Shown: positions 45,177 to 53,606 of the stretch, in pieces
Layout: each line of letters starts with the position of its first letter
Numbering within the stretch: position 1 is the stretch's first letter
Assembly: GCA_900540375.1 (NCBI GenBank)
Contig: UQFS01000006.1
Span: 53,358 to 117,357, forward strand
Source of the DNA: an uncultured Prevotella sp.
Lineage (GTDB): Bacteria > Bacteroidota > Bacteroidia > Bacteroidales > Bacteroidaceae
Direction: 5' to 3'
Length of the DNA: 64,000 nt
Program-made: the position numbers and the translations under genes
Notes under the pieces: model-generated
What the model was told of the DNA's origin: nothing
Databases searched by the model: none
Seen by the model: only the letters and a program-made list of their open reading frames with translations

Positions 45177-45938
45177 ATGCAGCTGATACTTGCCAGTGCC
45201 AAAATCATGAGATCCGCTGACAGCGGAAAGGTTCCTGCAATGACGATGCCCGCCTTTGACGATGACGCACGCCGCCTGGCCTTAGAGCTCTCTCAATGGC
45301 CTGTCGCTGCACTTGCCAAAGCACTGCACTGTAGTGCGGCCCTTGCTTTGGAGGCTCATCAGCGTTTTCAGCAGTTCATGATGGATGGCGACCGCTTTCC
45401 TGCTGTCCTTGCCTACTATGGGCAAGCCTATAAGCATCTCCGTGCTGACGAGTTCTCGACCGAAGATTTTCGGTTTGCGCAAGACCATCTGCTGATTCTT
45501 TCCTTTCTCTACGGCGCTTTGCGTCCCTTAGACGGCATCCGGCCCTATCGGTTGGAAGGCAAGGTGAAACTGCCATCCACCGGTGAAAAGACACTCTTCG
45601 CGTGGTGGAGAGAGCGGTTGACCGACCGGCTTATTGCGCGCGTCAAAGCCGACGACGGCGTGCTGCTCCATTTAGCTACAGAGGAGTTTGAGCTTCTCTT
45701 TGATTGGAAACGGGTGGAGAAGGAAGTCAGAGTCGTGAAACCTTATTTCTATGTCGACCAAGGTTCGCAGTTCAAAATTGTGTCGATGTATGCCAAAGGT
45801 TGCCGTGGCGGCATGGCACGCTTTGTGATTCAGAACAGACTCAACGATCCAAAAGCTTTGAGCGCATTCGCTGAGGATGGCTTCAGCTTTAATCCCCGTT
45901 TGGGTGATGAGAACCATCTCCATTTCATCAAAGCCTGA
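45177..45938 (+). CDS. yaaA: Peroxide stress protein YaaA (DUF328)
   Basis: 253 residues. Family strips: ILASAKIMR at the start, MPAFDDDARRLALELSQWP, FLYGALRPLDGIRPYRLEGK, and VKPYFYVDQGSQFKIVSMYAKGCRG-like core (given here in part) with MARFVIQNRLNDP. In E. coli YaaA lowers free iron under peroxide stress, and related members bind DNA. Length matches. Stands 99 bp behind the deacetylase gene. Confidence 0.9.
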   Translation: MQLILASAKIMRSADSGKVPAMTMPAFDDDARRLALELSQWPVAALAKALHCSAALALEAHQRFQQFMMDGDRFPAVLAYYGQAYKHLRADEFSTEDFRFAQDHLLILSFLYGALRPLDGIRPYRLEGKVKLPSTGEKTLFAWWRERLTDRLIARVKADDGVLLHLATEEFELLFDWKRVEKEVRVVKPYFYVDQGSQFKIVSMYAKGCRGGMARFVIQNRLNDPKALSAFAEDGFSFNPRLGDENHLHFIKA

Positions 45939-46010
45939 TCTTGCGTCGGCAGCAGCCAAGGGTCGGGGAAAAAAGACGGGGACTGATCATCGACAATTAA
46001 CCATTTTTTT

Positions 46011-46042
46011 CTTGGTTCTTGCGGTTTTATTTTTTACCTTTG
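46011..46042 (+). promoter_or_regulatory. Promoter of the 86-residue ORF and sugar transporter
   Basis: CTTG (46011-46014, near TTTG), 20 bp spacer, TACCTTTG (46035-46042), with the ATG only 4 bp further at 46047, which would give an almost leaderless mRNA. Confidence 0.55.
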
Positions 46043-46046
46043 CAAC

Positions 46047-46307
46047 ATGAAAGATACTATACGTGAAGAGGTGACAACATTTTTTCAGACCTTTGCTTTA
46101 CAGGTGTTGCAACAGGCTCATGTCGATCCCAACGATCCAAAGGCGATGAAGCTTGCGTTGCTCGATCATTACGAGGAGATATACCCACGGTTCTCTCTCA
46201 CCCCCGTGTTCCACGCATGTTACCGGAAAGCGGGACATACCAAGATGGTGGCTGAGTACCGGCGTTGCTTTTCGATGTTGCTTGTGGGGCGTTTGCCGAA
46301 AGTTTAG
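46047..46307 (+). CDS. Small hypothetical protein (86 residues)
   Basis: An 86-residue soluble, mainly helical protein (EVTTFFQTFALQVLQQAHVD and AMKLALLDHYEEIYPRFSLT). No signal peptide or membrane segment, two cysteines, basic C-terminus. I do not recognise the family. The promoter directly in front and the 69-bp distance to the sugar transporter gene suggest that both are expressed together. The start is supported by the promoter position. Confidence 0.65.
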   Translation: MKDTIREEVTTFFQTFALQVLQQAHVDPNDPKAMKLALLDHYEEIYPRFSLTPVFHACYRKAGHTKMVAEYRRCFSMLLVGRLPKV

Positions 46308-46376
46308 ATATAAGTATTTTCTACCCTTCACTCGTATTTATAAGAGGAATATTAACTAAAAACATAAATAAGAAAA

Positions 46377-47708
46377 ATGCAAGAAAACTATCAGAAAGGG
46401 CGTTCTATCGCCATTGTGGCCATGATCTTCCTCTTCGGAATGATCGCTTTCGTCACGAATCTCGCCGCTCCTATCGGTGTCATCTGGAAGAACCAGCCTG
46501 CACTCGAAGGATCCAACACGCTGGGAATGCTTGGAAACATGATGAACTTCCTGGCTTATCTGTTCATGGGTATTCCTTCCGGAAAGATGCTGCAACACAT
46601 CGGCTACAAGAAGACGGCACTCGTGGCTGTCGCCTTTGGCTTCTTCGGCGTCTTTATCCAGTTCCTCTCCGGTCAGCTGTTCACCCAAAGCTTGTTGATG
46701 GGGCTGCCCACCAACTTCTATGTCTACTTGCTCGGTGCGTTTGTGGCAGGTATCTCGGTGTGCATGCTCAACACTGTTGTCAACCCGATGCTTAACCTTC
46801 TTGGTGGTGGCGGAAAGAAAGGCAACCAGTTGCTTCAGATCGGTGGTACGCTCAACTCGTTCATGGGTACGCTCACCCCGATGCTCGTTGGTGCGCTCAT
46901 CGGCACGGTGACGAAGGACACAGCGATCAGCGATGTCAACATCGTACTCTATCTGGCCATGGGCATCTTCGCCGCTACGTTCATCATCCTCAGCTTCATC
47001 CCTATCGCTGATCCTGAGAGCAACAACACTGAAGGAGTGACTTTTGAGCACTCACCTTTCTATTTCCGTCATTTCACCTTGGGCGTAATCGCCATCTTCC
47101 TCTATGTCGGTACAGAGGTCGGCATCCCCGGTACACTTAACTTCTTCCTTAGTGATACGTCGGCAGCAGGCGCAGGCCTCAATGTGGCTACCGCTGCAAC
47201 TATCGGTGGCTTCGCCGCCGGTACCTACTGGCTGCTGATGCTCGTTGGCCGTTTCGTGGCCGGTCTGATCGGCTCAAAGGTTTCCAGTCGTGTGATGATG
47301 AGCACTACCAACGCTATCGGTGTCTGCTTGATCATCACGGCTATGGTACTTCCCAAGACAGTCACCGGTGCCATGCCGGTGTTTACCGGTTCTGGCTTCG
47401 AGATGACAGAGCTGCCGTTGAGTGCTATCCTTCTCGTCTGCTGTGGCCTCTGCACTTCCGTGATGTGGAGCTGCACGTTCAACCTTGCTACTGAGGGCTT
47501 GGGCAAATACACTGCCGCCGCCAGTGGCATCTTCATGACGATGGTCGTTGGCGGTGGCATTCTGCCGATGGTGCAGAACGCAATTGCAGACAAGGCCGGA
47601 TACATGGTGTCGTATGTAGTGCCTCTTGTGGCTATGTGCTACATGTTCTTCTATGCGCTCTGGGGCTCCCGCATCGTCAATAAGGAGGCCAGCGAAGCGC
47701 AGGCATAA
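46377..47708 (+). CDS. Sugar MFS transporter (FucP-like)
   Basis: A 443-residue, 12-helix major-facilitator protein. The N-terminus (IAIVAMIFLFGMIAFVTNLA) and the NFLAYLFMGIPSGKMLQHIGYKK loop (given in part: GIPSGKMLQHIGYKK) match the fucose/glucose-galactose permease group, where a sugar is carried in with protons. The FxY-like NTVVNPMLNLLGG segment also fits hexose permeases. Substrate not determinable. Ends at a clean intrinsic terminator. Confidence 0.88.
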   Translation: MQENYQKGRSIAIVAMIFLFGMIAFVTNLAAPIGVIWKNQPALEGSNTLGMLGNMMNFLAYLFMGIPSGKMLQHIGYKKTALVAVAFGFFGVFIQFLSGQLFTQSLLMGLPTNFYVYLLGAFVAGISVCMLNTVVNPMLNLLGGGGKKGNQLLQIGGTLNSFMGTLTPMLVGALIGTVTKDTAISDVNIVLYLAMGIFAATFIILSFIPIADPESNNTEGVTFEHSPFYFRHFTLGVIAIFLYVGTEVGIPGTLNFFLSDTSAAGAGLNVATAATIGGFAAGTYWLLMLVGRFVAGLIGSKVSSRVMMSTTNAIGVCLIITAMVLPKTVTGAMPVFTGSGFEMTELPLSAILLVCCGLCTSVMWSCTFNLATEGLGKYTAAASGIFMTMVVGGGILPMVQNAIADKAGYMVSYVVPLVAMCYMFFYALWGSRIVNKEASEAQA

Positions 47709-47760
47709 ATGAGAAAAATTCTTTTCAGATATATCTGAAAAAACATTTATACGCAAAGAG

Positions 47761-47789
47761 GCCGGGGCAATCACTGCTCCGGCTTTTTC
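47761..47789 (+). terminator. Terminator of the sugar transporter gene
   Basis: GCCGGGGCA pairs with TGCTCCGGC (one G-U, 5-nt loop), followed by TTTTTCTT. Confidence 0.9.
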
Positions 47790-48146
47790 TTCTTGTTACC
47801 TGAATAGAATTCGATCTAAATGGTAAAATCTAATTTACTCCCTTATCATACAATTGTCTTAACCATAATAATTATAAAAACCTAAAAATCTCTTTGATCT
47901 TTTACTGATGCAAAGATACGCAATCCTGCCGGATGTGTTGGTTTTTGTTCAGTGAACCACCGCATCTGTTCAGCGAATGAAGACAAAGTAGAGTTAGATC
48001 TGTCACCGCTTGAAATGATGAAGGTGGTCCCATCAACCTATCTTTCTTTCTGTTTATAATTTACTAAGTATCCCTACCCTTTCACTTGAAAGCGTAAGGA
48101 TAACTTGAATCTTTCTGGCGCTTTTATGGAAATACATTCAGACGCT
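47790..48146. other. Gene-free stretch between convergent units
   Basis: About 357 bp between the transporter terminator and the response regulator stop. It is AT-rich with no ORF of note. An isolated GTTCAGTGAACC palindrome (near 47948-47959) is the only structure I see. Confidence 0.5.
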
Positions 48147-48959
48147 TTACTTGCCAATATAGTTCCTGCACAGATAGTCGTTGAGTTTGTCCTTGTACAG
48201 ATCGCCGATGGGCAGCAGAATATCGTTGTCGAGCATCACGCATGTCTTGCTAACTTCCTGGATACGACGAAGGTTGATGATATAGGAGCGGTGTATTCTC
48301 ATGAAATTGTCGGGAAGGCGCTCTTCCAACCGCTTGAGCGAATAGAGCGAGACAACAGGGCGACGTGGCAGTCCGTGGTCATCCTTTCCGTCGAGATGAA
48401 TCTTCAGATATTCGCTCATTCCCTCGATGTAGACAACGTCGCTCAGCCGTATCTTGACCATACGCCCCTCCACCTTGACGAAGAGAGAATCGGTGCTGCT
48501 GCCTATCTTTGGTAGAGGAGAGTCGATATGTGTGGCGTTTTCAGGTTCTTGGCTGTTCACTGAGGGTTGCTGTAAAGCGGCGGGTATTGCGTCTTGGTCT
48601 TTTTCTCCAAGTCTTCGACGCAACTTTTCTGCTGCCCAACGGAAATCGTCAAGTCCAAATGGCTTCAGGAGATAGTCCACGGCATCGACCTTATAACCTT
48701 CCACCGCATATTCTGAGTAGGCTGTCGTGAAGACGACGAGAGGCGGAAACGACAAGCTTTTGATAAAGTCCATGCCGTTGAGGTCAGGCATGTTGATGTC
48801 GCAAAACACGGCATCTACCATGTCTTGCGACAATACCTCCTTAGCTTCTGTGGCACTGGGGCAGGCCTTGATGAGTTGAAGAAAAGGTATCTTGCCGATG
48901 AAATTAATCAGTTGTTGCAGAGCCAGTGGCTCATCGTCAATTGCTAAACATCTAATCAT
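48147..48959 (-). CDS. LytTR-type response regulator
   Basis: 270 residues. Receiver domain with acidic pocket (IDDEP, 8-10), phosphoacceptor D54 in VFCDINMPDLNG, T/S in FTTAYSEYAVEGY and K in DYLLKPFGLDD. A linker of about 50 polar residues leads to a LytTR DNA-binding domain (SLFVKVEGRMVKIRLSDVVY, FMRIHRSYIINLRRI). Start placed at 48959 (MIRCLAIDDEPLA), which overlaps the end of the histidine kinase gene by 8 bp, so the two are translationally coupled. The target genes are unknown. Confidence 0.92.
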   Translation of the reverse strand: MIRCLAIDDEPLALQQLINFIGKIPFLQLIKACPSATEAKEVLSQDMVDAVFCDINMPDLNGMDFIKSLSFPPLVVFTTAYSEYAVEGYKVDAVDYLLKPFGLDDFRWAAEKLRRRLGEKDQDAIPAALQQPSVNSQEPENATHIDSPLPKIGSSTDSLFVKVEGRMVKIRLSDVVYIEGMSEYLKIHLDGKDDHGLPRRPVVSLYSLKRLEERLPDNFMRIHRSYIINLRRIQEVSKTCVMLDNDILLPIGDLYKDKLNDYLCRNYIGK

Positions 48960-50098
48960 AGTTATCTGTCTTTTGTATGGGGAGCCGGAGAAGGACATCA
49001 TATACGTCTGTCTTGTCCTTGATATCGAGCGTATAACGGTCACCGTAGATCAGGTTCAGCCTTCGCTTCACATTGGTGAGCCCTACTCCACCGACGGAAG
49101 GCACCTTGCTGGTCTCTGTCACCGGCTTCTTACTGTTGATACATGAAAAGAGCAGCTCTCTGTCCTCGACGTCCATTGTGATGTTGATGAAGCTGTCCTG
49201 TTTATAGCTTACGCCATGTTTGAAGGCATTCTCTACGAAGGTGGGGAAGATCAGCGGCGGTATATTTACGTCGGGAAGATTGTCCGGGATATCGATCGTC
49301 ACAGTCAGCCGGTCGTTGTATCTCAGCCGCATCAATTTCACATAATTGTGCAGAAAAAGAATGTCGTTGTGTAAAGAAACGTAGTCTTTATCGCCATCAT
49401 AGAGAACGAAGCGCATCATCACAGACAGTTCTCTCAGGCATTCCTTGGCTTTCTCCGCGTCCATGTCGATGAGTACTTGAATGTTGTTGAGGGTGTTCAT
49501 AAAGAAGTGCGGGTTGATCTGGAACTTCAGATATTGCAGTTGCAGAAACATCCTTTCCTTCTCAAGTTGCTGGAGATGGTTACGGTCTTGCTCTGATTTG
49601 AAATAGACCTTCACGCCGATGTTCATAGTGAGTACGCCGGCTAACAACACGATATTGAAGAGGATCTCCGGTCCGAAAGGACCCGGCCGTCGGTCGTCGA
49701 AGCGGTGGCTGGGAGCCAAGACGGGCTTGTCTGCCTTAGAATTCAGAGCTTTATTGTCTTTTACATCCCACCGTGGCGGTCGACCTCCATGTGGTCGTGG
49801 CCCATGGAAGAAACTCGACAATACCAGGAAAAAGGCAAACAGTGCCACAACAAGACTGATATAGGCTCCGAATTTCTTGCGAAGCAGCAATGGCATCAGC
49901 AGAAAGTTGTGGATGAGGAAACACAGGAAGAAGGTGAAAAACCACCGCCAGATGTGCCACACCTCATCCCAATGAAACGCTGCCTGCGTGATGGTAGCAG
50001 CACGCAGGTAGAAGATGGCGATGGGCAGCAAAAAAAAAAAGCAGCCACATCACCACGTAGATGGCATTCTCAGGTGATAGCCGATATTTCTTACTCAT
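48952..50098 (-). CDS. LytS-type sensor histidine kinase, frameshifted in an 11-base poly(A/T) tract
   Basis: The intact part (359 codons from 50031) has membrane helices, a proline-rich periplasmic-type loop, and the His-kinase domain with the phosphoacceptor in FQINPHFFMNTLNNIQ plus the GVGLTNVKRRL ATP-lid region. The natural start is ATG 50098 (MSKKYRLSPENAIYVVMWLL), but the run of 11 A at 50030-50040 (T on the coding strand) puts these 20 residues out of frame with the rest. Ten bases would restore a 381-residue protein reading through FFLLPIAIFYLR in the first helix. It may be a sequencing error, a phase-variable site or rescued by slippage. The TTG at 50031 is not a credible start because it lies inside a helix. 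Confidence 0.8.
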
Positions 50099-50325
50099 TA
50101 TATTTATTAACGATCAATTGTCTAAGTTATTATTCAGCATCAAGTGCTATAGACCGATATAACCGAGCCCTTTTATACTTGGAGACATCATCGTCTTTGA
50201 TGACGATGCCGTTTCCAAAAAAATGGTGCAAGCCCCGTGTCCCCACGAAACCTGCACCACGAGTATATGAATGAAAAGACTATTCTTATGTAATAGTATT
50301 GTTTATCGTATGAATTCACTCATCC

Positions 50326-50655
50326 TCACTTCCGGGGCATGGCCTTCCGTGCCTCGCATGGGCGCTTGTGCTGGTCACGGCAGTGCTTTTTCTTCGCTTT
50401 ACCTGCCGGTGCCTGATCGACGGCCATGACAGCCTTATGGATCTTATGCGGTGAGGTGCGTTTCTTGTCATAAACCACTTTCACTTGTTTATCGCTCTTG
50501 CTGTATTCAGCACTCTTCACCCCGTCAACAGCCTTGGCGGCTTTCTCGATGCGATTCTTTGTGCCATAGCCATTCGTCTTGAATGTAGCGACATCTCTCT
50601 GTGCCATCATCACTGTTGCGAAAAACAGTGAGAGACTTGTCATATCCGAATACAT
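50326..50655 (-). CDS. Secreted HMA-like protein lacking the CxxC motif
   Basis: 109 residues. An N-terminal hydrophobic segment (LSLFFATVMMA) probably acts as signal or anchor. Residues 20-80 follow the heavy-metal-associated ferredoxin-like pattern (ATFKTNGYGTKNRIEKAAKA, then VDGVKSAEYSKSDKQVKVVY and the HKIHKAVMAVD helix), but the loop that normally holds the metal-binding CxxC reads GYGTKN. The last 25 residues are basic with two cysteines and histidines (KAKKKHCRDQHKRPCEARK). It could be a peptide- or cation-binding relative. A promoter box lies 46 bp upstream. Confidence 0.65.
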   Translation of the reverse strand: MYSDMTSLSLFFATVMMAQRDVATFKTNGYGTKNRIEKAAKAVDGVKSAEYSKSDKQVKVVYDKKRTSPHKIHKAVMAVDQAPAGKAKKKHCRDQHKRPCEARKAMPRK

Positions 50656-50700
50656 GACATCATTCCTACGAACTGTAATCAGATCTCCTTTTCAATGTTG

Positions 50701-50708
50701 CAAAGTTA
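50701..50708 (-). promoter_or_regulatory. -7 box for the HMA-like gene
   Basis: TAACTTTG on the minus strand, 45 bp before the start codon. Confidence 0.5.
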
Positions 50709-50777
50709 TGAAAAATGGCGCAATATAGTTTCAATCTTTCAGCCAAAGGGCAAGACCATTCAACCAAACGGTTGTCG

Positions 50778-52772
50778 TCAGTCCCTTTTGTACTCCACAA
50801 AGGCTTCCATCGCCTCATAGCAGGCAAGGCCCAGGTCGTCGTACTTCTTTGCCGTGGCACGGTTACGGTCTTCCGCGCGCTGCCAAAACAGTCGCTCGTC
50901 GTTGCCCAAGAAAGGCGCAAAGTCTGCCTGAGAAGCATGCTTGAGAATGGCGTTGCGCTTATGGCGTAGCTGTTCCGGCGACATGGGCACGCACATCTCT
51001 ATATCCTTCACGTCCCACTCAGCCCACGCTCCGCGGTACATCCAGATGCGGCAGTCTTTGAGCCACTCCGCTCCCGTCTGCTGCTCAAGGTCAACGGCAG
51101 CGAGTACGGCATCGGTGCATTTGCGGTGTGTGCCGTGTGGATCGGCAAGGTCTCCGGCCACAAAGATCTGATGAGGCTCGATATCCTGAAGCAAGCGGCG
51201 CACGATGTTCACGTCGCGCTCTGTCATCGGATATTTCTCCACCCTGCCGCTCTCGTAGAACGGAAGATCAAGGAAGTGGACATGATCAGAGTGCACTCCA
51301 TTATATGTACTTGCCGTGCAGGTCTCGCCACGACGGATCAGTCCTTTGATCGTTCTGATGTCCAGCGTGTCGATGTCTCCTTCGTTCTTGTTGGCAAGAA
51401 ACTGTTTGATGTCGTGATACATGTTGACAATGACCTGATCCCCCGCGTTCATAAACAGTTGATTGAATCCATTGAGGAAGTGCATGTAACGCGTCACCTC
51501 CTCGTCGTTGACGGCAATATCACCGCTCGTCTCATAAGCGATGTGGACATCATGACCTTGCTCGACAAGGCGGTGCAGGGTTCCACCCATCGAGATGACG
51601 TCGTCGTCTGGGTGAGGCGAGAAGATGATGACCCGTTTGGGATAGGGTGTTGCGCGCTCCGGACGGTAGGTGTCGTCGTCATTGGGCTTGCCGCCTGGCC
51701 AACCGGTAATCGTATGTTGCAGGTGATTGAAGATTCTGATGTTGCAGTTATATGCCGATCCGTAGAGTGCCAAGAGCTCAGAGAGCCCGTTGCTGTTATA
51801 GTCCTTGTTGGTCAGTTTCAGTATCGGCTTACGCGTCTTCTCGCAAAGCCATACCACAGCGGCGCAGGTGAGCTTGTCATCCCATTTGCAACTGGAGACG
51901 AGCCAAGGGTGGACGATGCGGGTCAGCTTGGCGGCGGCAGCGAGGTCGATAACCACGTGCGCGCCGTTGTGGGTCTGGAGAAACGATGCCGGGATGTCTT
52001 CTGTGATGGGGCCTTCTACCGTTTTCAGGATGATGTCAGCTTTGTCGTCGCCCCATGCCGCGAGGTAGATATGCCGTGCAGAGAGTATCGTGCTGATACC
52101 CATCGTGATGCTACATGGCGGAACGGGCTCTTGTCCTCCAAAGCTCATCGTCATCTCTTCACGCGACACACTGTCGATCAGAATCAGCCGTGACCTTGAA
52201 GTGATGACCGATCCGGGCTCGTTGGCTGCGATGTTGCCACTACGTCCGATGCCGAGAAGAGCGATGTCGAAACCGCCACAGGACTTAACAAGACTTTCAA
52301 GACGTGCGCACTGATTCTGAATATTCTCTTGTGCGACACTGCCATCGGGCGAGAAGATATTCTCCAGGTTGATGTCTATGTGGTCAAGCAAGCGGTCATG
52401 CAACTGCCGCAGACTGGTGATGGCAGAGCCAGCCTTTTGTGGAAAGTAGTCATAGACATTGAAGACGAGGACATTGCGGAAGCTTAATCCTTCACATTGG
52501 TGACGGTGCACGAGCTCTTCGTAGATAGGTGTCAGACTCTGTCCGGTGCCGAGAGCCAATAAGCAGGACTTGCTTTCCTTCGCCTTGGCTTTGATTTCCC
52601 TTTCGATGGCATCGGCGATATTTGCTACAGCATCTTCTGTTTTGGGGAAGATGTCGGTGTGGATTTTCTCAAAGCGGGTCAGTTCCGAGCGTTCAACGGC
52701 AGTCTCAGGATGATAGAGATTCTCGGCAATTTTGTTCAGAACGATATGGGATGTAAGGTTGAAATGAATCAT
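50778..52772 (-). CDS. NagB-like domain fused to a PIG-L/LmbE deacetylase domain
   Basis: 664 residues. The N-terminal 270 residues have the glucosamine-6-phosphate deaminase fold, but active-site positions are changed: GTGQSLTPIY (75-84) replaces the usual GLPTGSTP, FNVYDY (104-109) replaces FNMDEY (D72 to Y107), and GRSGNIAANEPG gives S178 for D141 and N180 for H143, keeping E185. The C-terminal part (from about 375) is a PIG-L/LmbE zinc N-deacetylase with HPDDD (387-391), SDHVHF and DPHGTHRKC. I infer loss of deaminase activity with a live deacetylase, perhaps acting on N-acetylglucosamine derivatives. The start overlaps the canonical nagB stop by 4 bp. Confidence 0.88.
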   Translation of the reverse strand: MIHFNLTSHIVLNKIAENLYHPETAVERSELTRFEKIHTDIFPKTEDAVANIADAIEREIKAKAKESKSCLLALGTGQSLTPIYEELVHRHQCEGLSFRNVLVFNVYDYFPQKAGSAITSLRQLHDRLLDHIDINLENIFSPDGSVAQENIQNQCARLESLVKSCGGFDIALLGIGRSGNIAANEPGSVITSRSRLILIDSVSREEMTMSFGGQEPVPPCSITMGISTILSARHIYLAAWGDDKADIILKTVEGPITEDIPASFLQTHNGAHVVIDLAAAAKLTRIVHPWLVSSCKWDDKLTCAAVVWLCEKTRKPILKLTNKDYNSNGLSELLALYGSAYNCNIRIFNHLQHTITGWPGGKPNDDDTYRPERATPYPKRVIIFSPHPDDDVISMGGTLHRLVEQGHDVHIAYETSGDIAVNDEEVTRYMHFLNGFNQLFMNAGDQVIVNMYHDIKQFLANKNEGDIDTLDIRTIKGLIRRGETCTASTYNGVHSDHVHFLDLPFYESGRVEKYPMTERDVNIVRRLLQDIEPHQIFVAGDLADPHGTHRKCTDAVLAAVDLEQQTGAEWLKDCRIWMYRGAWAEWDVKDIEMCVPMSPEQLRHKRNAILKHASQADFAPFLGNDERLFWQRAEDRNRATAKKYDDLGLACYEAMEAFVEYKRD

Positions 52773-53551
52773 TTTTGTAGTGAACGGTAATAACGATAGG
52801 TGGAGACTTTCAGTTCGTCTGTAGCTTGCTCATCGCAGACGACGACTGTGTTGGGATGGAGTTGCAGGGCACTGGCCGGGCACATCTGTGTGATGGGTCC
52901 CTCTACGACGGCCTGAAGCGCGCGTGACTTGTGATGACCGTTGCAAAGAATCATCACCTCTCGGGCGTCAGTCACGGTGGACACGCCTACGGTCAAAGCC
53001 TGCCGCGGCGTCAGACTGGCATCACCATCGAAGAAGCGTGAGTTGGCGATGCGTGTGTCGTCGTTGAGTGTCATCACCCTTGTGCGTGAGCGAAGACTCG
53101 ATCCCGGCTCGTTGAAAGCGATGTGACCGTCAACGCCGAGTCCGCCGATGAACAGGTCGATGCCGCCGGCTTGCTTGATGGCACGCTCGTAGGCTTCACA
53201 TTCGGCTTGCAGGTCCGTGGCGTTGCCGTTGAGGATATGGATGTTCTCCGGTGGGCAATCGATATGGTTGAAAAGATGGTTGAACATAAAAGAGTGGTAG
53301 CTTTGTGGATGGTCCTCGGCCAAGCCGACGTATTCATCCATGTTGAAGGTAACGACATGTCGGAAAGATACCTTGCCCTCGTGGCAAGCCTTGACCAGAA
53401 GGGCGTACATGCCTTCAGGCGTGGAACCCGTTGGCAGGCCTAAGACAAAGGGATGGTCAGCAGACGGGTGTGACGCGTTGATGCGCCGGATCACATGATC
53501 CGCAGCCCACTGAGAGAGCGTTTCATAGTCGTTTTCAATGATTACTTGCAT
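52769..53551 (-). CDS. nagB: Glucosamine-6-phosphate deaminase
   Basis: A 260-residue enzyme that converts glucosamine 6-phosphate to fructose 6-phosphate and ammonia. All catalytic residues sit at the E. coli numbers: D72 in FNMDEY, D141 and H143 in GVDGHIAFNEPG, E148. The phosphate loop GLPTGSTPEGMY is intact. Followed with a 4-bp overlap by the pseudo-NagB/LmbE fusion, so the two enzymes should work on the same amino-sugar pathway. Confidence 0.96.
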   Translation of the reverse strand: MQVIIENDYETLSQWAADHVIRRINASHPSADHPFVLGLPTGSTPEGMYALLVKACHEGKVSFRHVVTFNMDEYVGLAEDHPQSYHSFMFNHLFNHIDCPPENIHILNGNATDLQAECEAYERAIKQAGGIDLFIGGLGVDGHIAFNEPGSSLRSRTRVMTLNDDTRIANSRFFDGDASLTPRQALTVGVSTVTDAREVMILCNGHHKSRALQAVVEGPITQMCPASALQLHPNTVVVCDEQATDELKVSTYRYYRSLQK

Positions 53552-53583
53552 ATTGGTCTTTGTTATTAAGTTTGGTATTTGGG

Positions 53584-53599
53584 TCAGAATGTGTTCTGA
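53584..53599. promoter_or_regulatory. Perfect palindrome upstream of nagB, possible operator
   Basis: TCAGAA-TGTG-TTCTGA lies between the queG stop and the nagB start, 33 bp before nagB. It could be an operator for the amino-sugar pair or a weak hairpin behind queG. Confidence 0.35.
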
Positions 53600-53606
53600 T
53601 CTAAGT

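Noticed and set aside
48952..50031. TTG at 50031 as the true start of the histidine kinase
   Set aside because: It lies in a homopolymer within what should be the first membrane helix, and the upstream ATG frame joins it perfectly if one base is removed.
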